NCBI GenBank assembly: GCA_948567375.1
Contig: OX419758.1
Location: 36,957,001 to 37,021,000 of the forward strand
Origin: Lunularia cruciata
Lineage: Eukaryota > Streptophyta > Marchantiopsida > Lunulariales > Lunulariaceae
DNA: 64,000 nt
Direction: 5' to 3'
Under the pieces are notes generated by a model. That model saw nothing but the letters and a program-made list of their open reading frames with translations. It was not told the DNA's origin and did not search any database. Of this stretch, positions 47,706 through 61,795 are shown in pieces (within the stretch, counting starts at the first letter, position 1; every line of letters begins with the position of its first letter). The translations under genes and the position numbers were made by a program.

Positions 47706-49530
47706 TTCTGCAAAACATTGTCACCGATATTGATTAGATCTCTATTCGACCGACAAGACTGGAGCGTCATTGTACTTACATCCGTCTGCAGAATCTCAGT
47801 TTCCTCTCTTCTCTGTACATTACAAGATTATCAGGTGCGGTGTTAAAGGTCGTCAGTTTTTGGCCGATACTGCGCTATGGTGCAATTTCGCTCTTCGTTC
47901 CCCTCGACACAGTAAAAGCTAGTCAGTTGATTCTCCTGCAGAAAACTCACACTTGTCATTCTTTCATCCAACCTAGCTTGTGGCTCTAGCTGGACTTATT
48001 TGCTTAAGATTTTTAGTCTAGAGTCACTCGAATTTTTACAATCTCGATTGTCAAATAGACATCAGTTGTACAGTAGATCTTGCACAAATGTAATGAGGAA
48101 GATCGCAGGAATTTACATTTCTTTCGATTCATCTAGCCATGAGGTTACAGTCGGTCGTTGCAATGGGGAAAGTATAGTTGTGGTGGAGGGGAGCGTGCTC
48201 TTGCCTGGTGCATTCTCTGGAAATACATTACTAAACTTATAATCCGACAAACTAATATGTTCAGGGTAACTTTGTGGCATTTTTCCCATTTCGAGGAGAT
48301 ACTAGCTCTGTTGCGTTGGATACTACTGCAATTCATTACACTCACATTGTTATACCAAGTGGAAATGGTGTCTTCTTATTCTTTAAAGTAGTGGTCTAGT
48401 TATTACTATTCTTTAAAGTAGTGGTCTGGTTCTTGCAAATCCGTGTCATGTGAGTCAGTCCTTTTTCTACCTATAGTAATTGATGCGGGCATTGTGACAC
48501 GATGAGTTTGTTTGGGATCTTTTGGCTCAGCGCGCCAAAGTTTCTGAGTCTGGCACCCAGTCTTCGTTGAGGCAAATTGAGAAGTTGGTCTCATGTCCAA
48601 GAAAATCCGCACAAGTGACTAAAGTGATGGTAAGATTGGTTCAGAGTATTCTCAGGTCGAACTAGAAACAGTCCTCAGAAGAGTTGCATTCATTTTGACG
48701 AATTAGGAGCTGTCATATCTAGCAAAATGATGCAAGTTTAGTTACTCGACTTTACACGGGGCGTAGTTGGTATCACCCAAGGAGGGCAAAAGGACCCTAA
48801 ACCTTGAAGCGAGCAGGTCCGCAGTAGAAGAACTTTTAGGAGCAAGTAGGTTATCCACAGGCTTACACCAATGGTCATCACCCTTCAAAGTTGCATGATC
48901 AATATGACAGCGGAAGCAAGCTCAAACATGCGGGCAGACTCTTACCCTCGTATCCCCTTCCTCTATTTTCTTGGAAGGTCATCGACTCACCAGAGTCTTT
49001 CAACTGGTACTTAGTCCTATCACTGGTCCTCCTTAATTAGCCAAATAAAATGGTACCCGTAGCGGTATTGCTGGATGAAAAGAAGAGTCCCTGCACCTGG
49101 ACTGCAAAGACTTGCACTACGGATGGAGAGCACTAAAGGCGCATGTAAGGCTTCCCACAACTAGTTGAGAATAGTCTCAGTGCAGAGGTGCTCAAATTGT
49201 GCGAGTTACTGCATTGTCTCAGCTGGTGGCACCTGCCTCAACGATCCAGGCAAGGTTTAGATGGTTATTCATCGTATGTTGACCAGCATCTTGAAGTAGA
49301 CTGAGCCAACCACTTTAGACAGAACCGTCGCGAGTCAGTCATATCAAACAAAATGTGTATGCGAGGATTTATATCTTTCACCATTCAATCTGCATATCTC
49401 TGTTTGATACAGTAGTGAAACAAACCTATTTCACGTCTCAAACTCGGAGCTTGCAAATTTCCGTCTCTTCGACTGACAGGAACCTATTTCATATCGCACT
49501 TCGAACACCTTTCACATCGTACTTCGAAGA
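47706..49530. other. 3' flank of the BOU-like gene, no further gene
   Basis: The first few hundred bases probably hold the 3' UTR. A 32-bp direct repeat ('tattctttaaagtagtggtct') occurs at 48376 and 48408. No coding region is supported. Confidence 0.5.
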
Positions 49531-49680
49531 CCTTCCGACTTGCATAACTCGGATATCTTATGTGCGGTAGGGCAGATTTCTCATATAAACTCTACTGGGG
49601 CTTAGTCCCATGTTTCTCTCTCCCTTGTACGGCTTGATGGGGTCTTCCCATCCTTCGGTTTTCCTACGCGGTCGCCTACT
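49531..49680 (+). mobile_element. 5'-truncated non-LTR retrotransposon 3' end with target duplication
   Basis: 150 bp matching the tail of the copy at 53730-53893 ('acttgcataactcggatatctt' region, 'ggggcttagtcccatgtt', 'tctcccttgtacgg', 'cctacgcggtcgcc'). It is flanked by gtacttcgaaga (49519-49530) and gtgcttcggaga (49681-49692), ten of twelve identical, a likely target-site duplication. Confidence 0.8.
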
Positions 49681-52600
49681 GTGCTTCGGAGATTAGACGC
49701 AAAACCATAATGCAGATCTGGAGTGTATTGTAGCAAGTTTCTTGGTGAGAGGTAGCTTCACCTCATGTTTTCGTTCCTCGGGTGACTCTTCCCAATTTTC
49801 AACTTTACTGTCCTCTCCCTGTGCAGCTACGGAAATGGCCAGTTACCACGTCAGGTCTCGTCAGTATATATATATATGAAAATGAGGGGCTTGATACATA
49901 AACTTCTCCATCTAAAATCAGGTATCACCGAATCGAGGTCAATATTGTGCGTATGTGAAGAAAAAATTTATTTTTTTTAATGACTAAGGTATTAGACTAG
50001 GTAGTTTGGTAAAAAAAATCACTGGATCTTAACTTTTTGTATCCTATCGTCTGAAAACTCCTTGTATTTCATCAAACGTCCATCGAAATAAGATAGTTTG
50101 GTAATGATAATTAAATACCTAAAGAATTTAATGCAATATCTATAATTTTCACATTTAGACAAGTTAAGAGAGACAAAAGGTGTACTAAAATAGAAATGTG
50201 CACCAGTCAAAATACTTCATTTTGATTCAAAAAAAACTAGAGTACCTGATCCTTCAAAGGTGGGAAAAAGAAAATTAGTTACTATTTGTTATCAAGAGGT
50301 CTCAATAGATCTATTGAAGGTGAAACCACCCAATATAGCCACGGAGTAATATTTCTATTAATTTTGAATATTTAGGGGGGCCCCATTGGATCATATATAT
50401 TTTATATATCCACACATTATCACGTATAAAGGAATTTGGCTTTAGCTATAATTAGCAATTCTAACCTTACCCTCACTCAGCTGGCCTCCCTTATTCTTCA
50501 AAATCAAAATTTAACTAAGCTATAGATTAAATTTAAGGAATTTATTGAATTTCACTAATAACAAACAAATTTGCTAGCTATCTCCACTTAGCATTATATT
50601 ATATGTCCGACACCCATATCATTGGTACCTTTTAGATGGAGAATAAGAAGTTGAATTTGAAACAAGGTAATATACTCCACAAGTTTTTTCATAAATATAT
50701 TTTGAACATGATAAGATTTTAAAACCTTGCAGGTTTGCAGATTCAAAATTGTCAAACTTTTCTCAATGTTTCTAGTAAAATATAATATTTTCATCTTCTA
50801 CAATAACTCTTTTTAATACTTAAATGTATATAAATATGTAAGAATTTAAGATAAATACTTCAAGATAGGATCGAGTAACAAATGAATGAGATTGTAGTTA
50901 GATCAAATCCAACAAGTCAATACGAGCAGGCCTAAATATTTAAAAAAGTGATTTCAATAGTTCAATATGGAAGAATAGACTAGCAAATCATCAAATTACA
51001 AGAGAATACAATTAAAGAGAGGAACACTTATAATTACTGAAATATAACATAACATCTGTATAGAGGATTTGTGCTTAACCAAAAATATTAATATAAATTT
51101 ATTATATTTTAATTCATATATATATCGGTATCAAACAAGACATCCACAAAGAGCCACATGAAAAAAAATTAGCCTTAGAATATCTATCATTTTCTTTTTA
51201 GAAATAATAAGGATTAGAACATCCTCTTATTATCATACACAAGATATACATAACATGATGAAGTCTCACAATGTCTATCATACCCTAAGCCATACATTTT
51301 TGTTTTAAGGTAGGGTGAGAAAGGCTACTATATACCCTTCAAGATACTCTTATGTGTAAAATGAATATGCGGAAATCAGATTTACTATTTATTAATTTTA
51401 TATTTATATTTATTATAATATAAAGATTCAAGGAATATCTTTTATTCAAGTTGAAGATGGTTCGTTGCTTATATTAAACAACTTCAAACATTTTGGATAT
51501 ATTCTAAAAGGAAATCTATATAAATCTATATATTTATTGCCCTTTATTATAATAAAACATATTATGTATGGAAATACTTAAGATTATTGAATTGAGGAAA
51601 ATTACTAGTTTATGAATATGATGGAATTTTTCACACAAGTGTAAGAGATTATTTTTGTTTTCTTTTAACAAAGAGTATAAGATGTTGGGAGGTCAATCAC
51701 TCTATTAACTTCTAGTATTTACTGTACAAACCTCCAGATTTTGCTTGTTCTAAATTTCAAAACACTATTTAATTTATATAAAAAAAATTAGCTTCTTCAA
51801 GTCCTATATTAATTGCTAGATTTAAGTAGGTTATTTCTATTCTGTCAAGCCTTTTCTTTCTTTCTATCTTAATATTTTCAATCTATCTCTTTTAATGCTA
51901 AAGATAATTAACTTATGCATGCAATCCAAATCATTATAGAAATACATGTGTACTCCACCAATCTCTTGAACTACTTACATTTTCCTATAATGTAAAAATA
52001 ATTGAGAATTAACTATGATCTTCTAAATGAATGTAAAATTCTACATATTTCTTCTTTATATTTTGAAAATAGACTAAAAGTCATATAATAATGGTGTACT
52101 TTTCTTTGTAATACTAATAAAACCTAGGTTTTTCCATCAAGGATTCCAAAGATACCCTTACAGAACTCTACTACTTGATTTTGCACCTCTATTTAGTTTA
52201 GATCTAATGAAAGATATATTTTATACCAAAGAATCTACTTTTCACCTAATACTTAATATCCACCTAAAATATATATTCCAAGGTATATAGAAAATTTTAC
52301 TCTGCACTTTAAGCTAGTATGAAAAGTGAACAATCTAATAATATCCATAAATTTATCTAGACTTTTTGCTTAGGTTGTTGACCAAAATCATCCTCCAACT
52401 TAAAATTCCATCTTCTATCCATCTCTAGTTCTATAAATTTATAAATAAAGGATTGCATGTGAGATGTAAGATAATTTTGATCACTAATTCAAGCAATAAT
52501 TTAAGATAACATTATTGATATCATTGACATCTATTATGTGAAGATAACAAACCCAAAATGATGAGATGTATAGAGCTAAGATTGTAAACGTGATTATAAA

Positions 52601-53309
52601 GAAAAGAAAGCTAGCTAAGGTCATATGCGTTAGATTGTAAAGGACAAATAGCTACTCAAATTTTGCAATTGACACAAATTTAAGGATTAAGGTTCCTATG
52701 TGTCTCTTTTAAAACCTCATATAGACTTTGAAAATAACTTTTATATGTATGCTTTTATATGGGTTTCTAGAATTGATAAGTATTCCAAAGGAGTTACTAA
52801 TTGAGGATGAATTGAACTCCAATAACTTAATTAATATGTTTGTTTACTATCAAAGGACCATGTGGTGAAATATATCATAATTCAAGAAATACATGACTGA
52901 TTTGGATTTGGAACAAAGTTCAAGTGCAAATACTTAGTAATTAGGTGGATGGTAAAGTAGCTTAAGTAAGTATATGATGAACCGAAAGAAAAAGAAGGCT
53001 TAATTTTTTCTTAAGTCATGCATAATTTCCTATACCTTGCATAAAAGTCTATCTCCAATTTTCTCCTACAGAAACAATAGCAATATTATTTGAGTGTAAT
53101 CATATTGATTTATTTGAGACTAGGCATACAACAATTGCGACAATTATATACCCAAGTGTTATTTATAAAATCAAATTACTTCTAGCAAAGCAAACCTAAC
53201 AGAAGATACGACTCATGAAGGCTCGATCTCCAATCTTAGAATGTTGACCATATTGCGATTCCTCAAAGACTCACACATTAAGTGTTCTATGGTTACAGCC
53301 ATTTGTATG
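49681..53309. other. AT-rich, no gene recognised
   Basis: Mostly A/T runs with dense stops in all frames. A TA microsatellite lies at 49866-49876. I see no repeat shared with the rest of the window. Confidence 0.5.
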
Positions 53310-53893
53310 TTTCAAGGCCCAAGTTTGGCAGACTTATACTTGGTCCGAGATGATCAGGTGACAGTAGCGGATGTCGTGGTCACGGACCCTACGCGGGATA
53401 TAGTTTTGGAGGGAGTGATTACCCATCCTCCTGGATGGGCGGCGAGTGCAGCAGCAGGTCGTAAGGTCTCCAAGTATAGGGGCATGCAGCGAGGTCACCT
53501 CTTTGTTCCTCTAGCCTTGGAGTTATATGGAGCGATGGACACGGCATTTGACACATTTGTAAGGGAGTGCGCGAGAGCTGATCATGTTAGGCGTCAGGGG
53601 TACTACTCTCACTCTCATACTTTGTAGCTTTCTTTAGACAACGTGTGTCCATTGCTCTACAGAGGGCAGTGGCTGGTGCAATCCATAGGAGAGCAATCAC
53701 ATTAGGTGATATTTCTTCGGATGCTCCAGTTGTGTGTAGACCATACGACTTGCATAGCTCGGATATCTTAGGTGCGGTAGGGCAGATTTCTCATACAGAC
53801 TCTATTGGGGCTTAGCCCCATGTTACCTTTTTTGTCTCTCCCTTGTATGGCTTGATGGAGTCTTCCCATCCTTCATTTTTCCTACACCGTCGC
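53310..53893 (+). mobile_element. Non-LTR retrotransposon 3' fragment: endonuclease-like C-terminus and 3' UTR
   Basis: The frame 53319-53627 has ADLYLVRDDQVTVADVVVTD followed by PTRDIVLEGVITHPPG and the block KYRGMQRGHLFVPLALELYG. Asp residues at 53331 and 53370 are separated by 12 residues, fitting the (P)D-x12-14-D pattern of restriction-like endonucleases in early-branching non-LTR elements. After a frameshift it continues to a stop near 53815 and a 3' UTR shared with 22092-22191 and 49531-49680. CpG is well kept, so this copy is younger than the one at 56229-58966. Confidence 0.78.
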
Positions 53894-56228
53894 CTTTTCT
53901 CTAGTTTGTAGCAAACCCTTCATCTCTAAATAGCCTCTCATGATTCTATCCAAAAACTAAACACGCATCTTATAACATGAATAAAATTGAAATACACGTC
54001 TTGTTACATAAATCAGTGTACATGTTGCTTCCAATAACTAAATATAATAAGGGAATCTTACTTTTACCAACCGATAAAGATTACAAATATTTTATTACAA
54101 GCAAATAAACTAACATTCACGTATCTGATAAGATAGTAATGTTGGGAGTGTATAACAACGTGCATATACCTATTTTGAAGAACATATAACATAGATAATT
54201 ATATGGTAGCTTTTTCAAGTTTCTAGTGGACACATATTGTTCTTTTTAAGGATGATAAGGAAAATGGCTTCATAATATGAGGCATTTCTTCCTTGAGAAT
54301 ACCTAGACATGATTTGTAAAGATCATTGCCAACAATGTAAAAGGAAAAAATATTTTATTACAGACCATTATCAAATGTAGATAATTTCAAAAGCTTGACA
54401 TTATATCTAGAAAGAACTTTATAGATATTACAAAACCTGATATGGGTGGCAAGGACTTAAAAAAGTGATTTCATAAAACAATTTCTATGTCAAATTCCAA
54501 ATATATTTTGTAAATATCAAAGTTCATATGCAGATATAGGTAGGTAGGGTGATATGTAGAGCTTAAAGCTACTGATTCAATGTCTTATGTGATTTAGACA
54601 AGGGTACATGATCTATATTCCCATTTTAAGAATTAAAATTTTATAAACCCTTTGAAATTTTAGTCATTTTATATATTTATGACTAATAGTAAGATTATAT
54701 ATAAGATTTATTTTTATCTAAGAGGTTATTTTTGCCTAAGATGCTCTAAAGGTATGTATGCATAATTACATTGTATTATTTATTTATGTCTGTAGGTTTA
54801 AATCAACATCTAAGCTTCTCATTTTTCTTGTAATATCCAAGACATTCATTTTTTTGTTGGAGAGTGCAATTTGTAATCTTTGTACGCACCATAAGAACCA
54901 AATGAAAGAAAGAGCTAAGTAAGTTAAGAATTTTGAAAAACATTCATTTGATGGTGGCAAATATGTAGGAATATTTGTGAATGTGATAGACCAAACCAGA
55001 ACCACTATTGCTCATTGACCATTTCCATTCAACAATAATTATGAAGTTGGAGTGCACATGGTTTCCAATAACGCTTTACAAACAATTTATTTTCATTTAT
55101 GTATATTGAAATTGATATTAAATTACTTTTTATCATTCACCTTATTACCATAGAAGGTGCAAGTAAATTACCACCTAAACTATAATTATTGTTAGTTTCA
55201 TACTATCAATTATTGAAAGTAGAAACAGAAAAGAAAGGAGAAGAATCGTGAAGAAGAATTTCCACTCACAAGAAGAACCTACTTGTGTATGATTGTGCTT
55301 GCCTTTTCTCTTTATCACTGTCATATTTTTTAGTAAATGATAGAAAATTTGATTTCGATCAATAAATAAAACGCCTTTGATAATTAATGCAGAAAAATGT
55401 GATGTCTATGGAAGCTTAGGAAATGAAAATGGTGTACATCTAAAAGGAGATTAAATCTTACCTCTTCAACACTAATGCAGTTCTAGACATTCAACAAATG
55501 GAAGAACACTATACTTATGCCTTTAATTCTTAATAGCTAATCAACAGAAAAGTTGTATAACCCGGTGATAGAACAAGAAACACATTAAAATTTTTATTTT
55601 TCAAAAGTTTGTACAAATCACCATAATTTAGTTAGACTAAAGGAGCAACTTCTAGTGGATGACATTTCTACACACTTTAATGGTAAGCTATATATACTTT
55701 GTACTCACTTTTCTTCTTCTTTTTATGGAATTCATGAGTGTGGAGATGGGAGAGGAGATGGAGCGATGTGAGAAGAAAGATATACATTTTCTGAGAGCTC
55801 TCTAGCATAAATCACTTGAGTGAATAATAGATTTTGTTTGTTTTCAATTTTGGTTCCATTGGTGTCTAAATTGAAGACTATGGAAGAATTGAGTGGAAAG
55901 TATCAAGGATTTTTAGGTCTTTTAGGGTTTAGAGTGATCATTATACATCAAGAGTGATAGATCAGGAATTTTCATTTCTAATCTTGTTGGTTCCATGATT
56001 GAGTTCCATGGGAACTTAGTTTGAAATTTTTTGAGATTGAAATTGGAAGTCATGAAATTTTATAGGTTTTAGGGTTTGTAGAGATTATATTTTCTCATGT
56101 GAGTTGGGATGTGAGGGTTTGTGGTTTTGCAGTTATAGGGAGATATGGAGAGGAGCATCAGGTGTTACTATTGTTATTCTTGTGCTAGCTATGGCTACAC
56201 CTTCCCATGCGGGGCTGGCTAGAGCGGC
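53894..56228. other. AT-rich, no gene recognised
   Basis: Short frames only. The last 130 bases (from about 56100) may already belong to the non-LTR element to the right. Confidence 0.5.
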
Positions 56229-58966
56229 TTGGGTATACCATGCTCAATGTGTCATCAACACTTTACTTCACAAGAAGTAATGACCTATGGGGGAAGGATG
56301 CCCAAGGACTATGATTGGACCACTTGGGATGCTCACATGAGGCAAGCAACCACATTGATAGCATTGACACTTGAGATTACACATGCTTCCTCTATCCCTT
56401 CATTGACCGTTCTAGGGATACCGATCAAGTAGGAGTGGTTAGCTTCTTAGGCAGGTTCATTTTGGGGTTATTTGAGACTAGTCTTCTATGTCTATGTCTA
56501 TTCCATAAGCTTATGGAATAAATGAAGCTAGATAAGCTTTTTGCCTACCACTTGATTGCTTGGCATGTGATCCCTTGGATGAGTTGGCATGGTTCTTATT
56601 CCTCTTACTCCCTTGATGATGTCTTTTTTATGCTAGAGGAAGAAGTTTGGGGCATAGAGAGGTTGCTACTAGATTTTATTGATCCCAAGTGGTGGATTGG
56701 GCGGCCTATAGGAGAAGTTTGTTAGAGCTGCATGTTTTAGGAGACAAGTTTGGCCATAGGATACCAAAAAGTCTTCTTGATTATAATGGTGTAGGACATC
56801 AAGTCAGGCCAGAGAGTTTAGTAGAGTAGCATGGGCGCTACACTCTTTGTCTTTGACTTGTCCTATTGATGAGATTATCTTTTCCCTACACTCACTACAT
56901 CTTGTGGTAGGAGAAGGATTACCACTAGAGGTCTTAGATTATCAACTTAAGCAGCCTTTAGGACTTGATAGGTCATTTTTTAAGAAGCATTGTGCACTAC
57001 CCCTCACCTCTCTTCAAGAGGCTTGTCAAGGATTGTATATGAGCATCTTAGAGATTGCTTTCAAGCAAATTATACTTCTAGTGGTTTTACCAAGTTGTTT
57101 TAGGTGGTTACAATAATAGCAAGAGGAGATATTCCTATATCTATTAGTCAATTATTAGGTGCTAATTGACTTCTCATGACGGACAAGGACACGGAGGGCA
57201 TTAGACCAATTGCTATTGGAGATATCTTTTTGCGTTTGGTCAACTACACCATTGTCCTTCAACATCATTCTCACTTTTGACAACACCTTAGTCCACATTA
57301 GTTTGGAGTAGCTATACTTGGAGGAGGTGAGGTTGTATCTCAAGGCATTATGACACTCCTAGATATCCATCTGGAGTGGGTCGTCCAATAGGTGGATATC
57401 AAGAATGCTTTTAATAGCGTTTGATTAGCATCCATCTTTAGAGAGCTTAGGGAAGTTGGTGGATCCTTAGCAAGTCTTATTCCTTTTGTGTAGTCTTTTT
57501 ATGGCTCTCTTGCTTCCCTTTACTACTAGCAAGGTTGTTCACAAGAGTGAGTCATTGTCTTGGAGTTAGTTGTTGGTACACATTAAGGAGATCCTTAGGA
57601 GGACCCTTATTTGCCATGGCTCACTTAAGGGTTCTCTTATCTACTACTTTGCCCATGCCAAGCTGTGTATTTCCCTCCTTGGTAGATGATAACACATATT
57701 GTAGGCCCTATAGATAAGATTTGGCAGGCCTTTGACTAATGAGCTACATCTAGTAGACTTGAAAGTCAAGGTGTCAAAGTGTAGTGCATGGTCCACTTTA
57801 GGTATCCCTCCCCACCTTAAGCGTCCAAAGGGGTGTATCACATCTACAGATGGACTACATGTTCTTGGAGTGCCAATAGGATCCAAGGACTTTTTCACAT
57901 GCTTCTTAGACATTGCACTTGCAGAGGATGTTCCCCATGTGGATTACCTTCTATTTCTAGGAGATCCATAGGTAACATTTGGTATACTCTCCTCTAGTAT
58001 TTCTTGTTGACTAAGTTACCTCCTTTGCACAATTCCTCACTCCTTGACCTTCCTATCACGGCTAAGAGCCTTTGATAGGAGGATTATAGAAGTCTTTGGT
58101 GTTATTATTGGACCAAGGTCATTTGAGTGTATGATAGGGGATTTGACATGTAGACAAACATCTCTACTAATATAGTGTAGAGGGGTTGGCTTGCTCTTTA
58201 TGGAGGAGACAACACCTATAACATTTTTGGGTAGTTGGGCTCTTTTGGCACTCCTACTTTCCTCTTATTTTGTGGTTGTTGATAGGCCAGTTTTGGAGAC
58301 TTATCTAATAAAGGTGGAGGAGGGATCCTTCTCTCTCCAAATTTTATTATGGAAAATGAGAGATAGTCTATCCTCATGGGTACACAAGGACCTTCCATAT
58401 TTTGCTTCACTATCATCAAATTGGACTAGAGGTTTACACTCTTCCTTGATGGAGCAACAATGTTTTCATATGCTACATTCTCTCTTAGTTGACTTGTCCA
58501 TTCTTCAAGCTATTAGAGCATGTCATTGCTCTTGCTCTAACAAGGATAAAAGCTCTTGGATCCTAGCTCAACAATGCATTAGGGAATTCTGACTCACACC
58601 AACTACTTTCTCTATAGTGATGAGGTTTCATCTAGGTTTGGTCCATCCATTTGCATCTTCATTACTCACTTGTGAGTGCGGTTCTACACTAAATGCAACA
58701 GTGGTCCATATGACACAATGTCCTTTTGGAGGATAGAGGATAGATACCCATGATGCTATTAGGGACATAGTGTTTGCTATAGCATGAGAGAGCAAACATT
58801 TGGCTTGGAAGAAGCGTTCATATGCTTTGTAGATGATATGTGTCAGGGCAAATTTATACTTGGTCCAAGATGATCATGTGATAGTAGTAGATGTTGTGGT
58901 GATAGATCCTATGTGCAATATAGTTTTGGAGGGAGTGATTACCCATCCCTTTTGATAGGCAATGAG
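56229..58966 (+). pseudogene. Decayed non-LTR retrotransposon ORF: RT, Cys-His motif, endonuclease-like C-terminus
   Basis: Plus-strand translation across several frameshifts gives, in order, an N-terminal segment (YGGRMPKDYDWTTWDAHM, 56286-56340), a linker to about 57050, and RT. RT motifs are VDIKNAFNSV (about 57391-57420), QGDPLGGPLFAMAHL read across a shift (about 57585-57630), LVDDNTY in the catalytic box position (about 57682) and LGVPIGSKDF (about 57860-57890). A thumb-like region follows. A motif C-x-C-x9-H-x3-C (CECG, VHMTQC) starts at 58671, then DTHDAIRDIV. NLYLVQDDHVIVVDVVV (58850-58905) matches the endonuclease-like segment at 53331, but its first Asp reads Asn. The copy is cut at 58966 by a family A gypsy element, just where the other copy continues. 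Confidence 0.82.
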
Positions 58967-59565
58967 TGTATAATACCAATAGCTAGACATATTATCTAGA
59001 GGTAAAAATTGGTTTGGTAATATCTAGAAGGATGTTATATATATGATGGAATAAGTATATCAAATAAAGGTATCACCAAAAGAGTACTTCCATTAATAGG
59101 GCAAAAGCTAAAAATAGCTTGAAAACTTTATAGCCTGTTTTGGAGGCCTAAATAGATGAATTAGGCCTCAAAAATAGAAATTTTTCATCCTCTTGGGCAA
59201 AAGAGCTTGCCTTCTCCACCACATTATTTGTCTCATCATGAGCTTTCTAATGGTATCTCACCAATATGATTTTGAGCTTCATATAGGAATACTCTCTAAA
59301 TATTCCCTTTGGTCAAACCTATTTGACCAATTAGATAGGACAAGTACCAACATATCATTGATCAAAAAAATAATCTAAGGGTGGTGCTTGCTGACATGTC
59401 ACCAATCTATGTATCTAATCCAAGGGTGGAGCTTCCTTTGAGAGGATCCTCCATGTTATACAATAAAGTTAAGGTGCTCCTTTGGGACATCAAAGTATTG
59501 AGTGTGAAGCTTTGTGTTTCTTCTACTACATTTCTTTTAAGGTCACCTATCCTTGGAAGGTTACA
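58967..59565 (+). repeat. Family A LTR, 5' LTR of a gypsy element
   Basis: 599 bp, from 'tgtataatacc' to 'ggaaggttaca'. One tandem unit. It is directly followed by a primer binding site, which fixes the family A LTR ends and polarity for the whole window. Confidence 0.88.
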
Positions 59566-59566
59566 A

Positions 59567-59581
59567 TGGTATCAAAGTAGG
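59567..59581 (+). promoter_or_regulatory. Primer binding site, initiator Met-tRNA type
   Basis: TGGTATCAAAGTAGG lies one base after the LTR end. It differs by two transitions from the usual plant TGGTATCAGAGCAGG. Confidence 0.85.
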
Positions 59582-61048
59582 TATTTCAATCCAAGAGAAT
59601 GGATCATCCCACTTGGAGTAACATGGGCTACTAAGATTGAGTAATTTTGAGGATAGAAACCGTAGTGCAATCAATAGATTAGGAGTGTGTTAGAGAGAGG
59701 ATAGGATGGACGCTCCGAGAGGAAAATATCTAGCACCTTGCTTTTTGTTTTTGAATCCATCCCACATCAAGATTATGTATATCCAGCATGAGCAAGTGAT
59801 AATATATTTCATTCTCCATTTTGGAACAAAGTTCATGGATAGTGATGAATTCACCAAACCTAGTGATTTTACTTATGATGATCTACAATAGAGAGTGAGA
59901 TTTGACAATCTATATTTGTTATGATGGATTTGAATATACAAAATCCTCTCTCTTTCAGCACTCAAGTAGAAATCCTTTATGTGCTTAGACCAAAAGTAAT
60001 GTTTAGGGATCTTGTAGTATGCAATTTTGGTGAGGAATATTATCAACAAGTGATAGCCTCTTAAGTCCCAATGGTAGTATCAATAGATTATTCTTTCTCT
60101 CAAGTGATCATATTAACCCTCTATTGAAGTGGGAAATAGTAATTGAGCAGTTGTTTTGTGTAGGAATCATGGATCCAGAATTGCAAGAGTTGATGGAAAG
60201 AATGCAAGGGATGTTGAAAAAGTTTTGTGAGATCAAGATGACCATAAAGGCATTGCAAAATCAAGTATGGACCTTCAAGAATGATCAAGAAATGCATAAA
60301 GAGGAGTCATCCCAAAGCCCAATACCAACGACCAAAGTACATGGAGAATCACTCATGCCAATGACATTGACCCTGGTCAACAATGAGGCCACCTTGTTAC
60401 TATGGATGACAAAGACATGCAATATTGAACCTTACAAGGGACAACATTCCATAGGAGTAGTGAAGAACTGGATTTCAAGAATGAATCAATACTTTCAATT
60501 GTTTGCAACTAAAATCACCAATCATTTCACATGCGTGTTCGCATGTAGGTACTTGATCAATAAACCCTCACATGGTTTGATGCATGGGAACAATCAATGT
60601 TGGCAGAAGGAAGAGATGTCACTTGGAATGCCATGCACGAAGGATTGTTGAAGAACTTCCAATTTGTGGATTTTGTGCAGATAGCTCAAACCCGACTATG
60701 GGAGTTAAAGCAAAAGAATAGTGTATAAGAATCCTTGATCTGTAGGTTGTGATAACAAACATGAGTCCAATAGAAGCTCTAGAAAATTTCAACCAAGGGT
60801 TAAAAGAGCAGATCTGCCAAGAAGTAATAATACAAAACCCTCATATGGTTTTTGAAGCTATTGCTTGTGCTCAAAGAATTGCAAGGGAGCTTGGAGGAGG
60901 TGGAGTAGTCCTGATTCAACATTATCAGACTAAAACATAAAACTTTGGTGGACCAATTCCCACAAAATTAGGCAACAATTGGTTCCAAGAATGAGGAGCA
61001 CGACTGCTCCAAGGAGACGGGGACGGGTCAAAGAAAGGAGAGATGGGG

Positions 61049-61795
61049 TGTAATCTTCCAAGGATAGGAGACCTTAAGAAAAACACAAAAGAAAACACAA
61101 AGCTTTGCACTCAATCTTTGATGCCCCAAAGGAGCACCTTGATTGTATTGTATAGCAAGGAAGACTCTCCCAAAGGAAGGCCCACCCTTGGATCAAATAT
61201 ATGGATTGGTGATATGTCAAAAAGCTCTATCCTTAGATTGCATGGGTAGCATGTCAATTCATATCCTATTTGGTTGGTCAAACCATCTTTGATTGGAGGG
61301 AATCTTTAGGGAATCTTCTTATAAGAATCTCCAAATTGCATGGGTGAGGTCTGTTGGAAAGCTCTCAATGAGAAAAGCCTTGGGGGAGGGATGGCTAGCT
61401 TATTTACCATTTGGGGGAGGCATTTGCACACTTTTGAGGCCTAATTCATCTATTTAGGCCTCCAAAATTAGCTTTGAAGTTTCCATGCTATTTTTGACTC
61501 CTACTCTATTAGTAAAAATTCTCTTTTGGTGACACCTCTATTTGATCTACCTAGCCCATAACATAGCATACATATATCCATCAAGATGTCATCAAGCCAA
61601 TTTTCACCTCTGGATAATACATCTAGCTTTTGGTATTACAAATTCAAGCTATTTTTGGCTCTTGCCTTATTAGTAGAAGTAATCTTTCGGTGACACCTCC
61701 ATTTGATCTACCTAGCTCATCATACATAACATCCTTCCAGATGTTAGTAAGCCAATTTTCACTTATAGATGATATGTCTAGATCTTGGTATTACA
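61049..61795 (-). repeat. Family A LTR, reverse orientation, splitting gag of the family A element
   Basis: 747 bp, from 'tgtaatcttcc' to 'ggtattaca' on the plus strand, with two tandem units. gag lies on its left and the gag zinc knuckle on its right, both in plus orientation, so this is a later insertion. Flanks tgggg and agtgg match at three of five positions. Confidence 0.85.

Noticed and set aside
53241-53627. 128-codon open frame as a host gene
   Set aside because: Its core matches the C-terminal part of the non-LTR element at 58850-58966 and leads into the shared retrotransposon 3' end.
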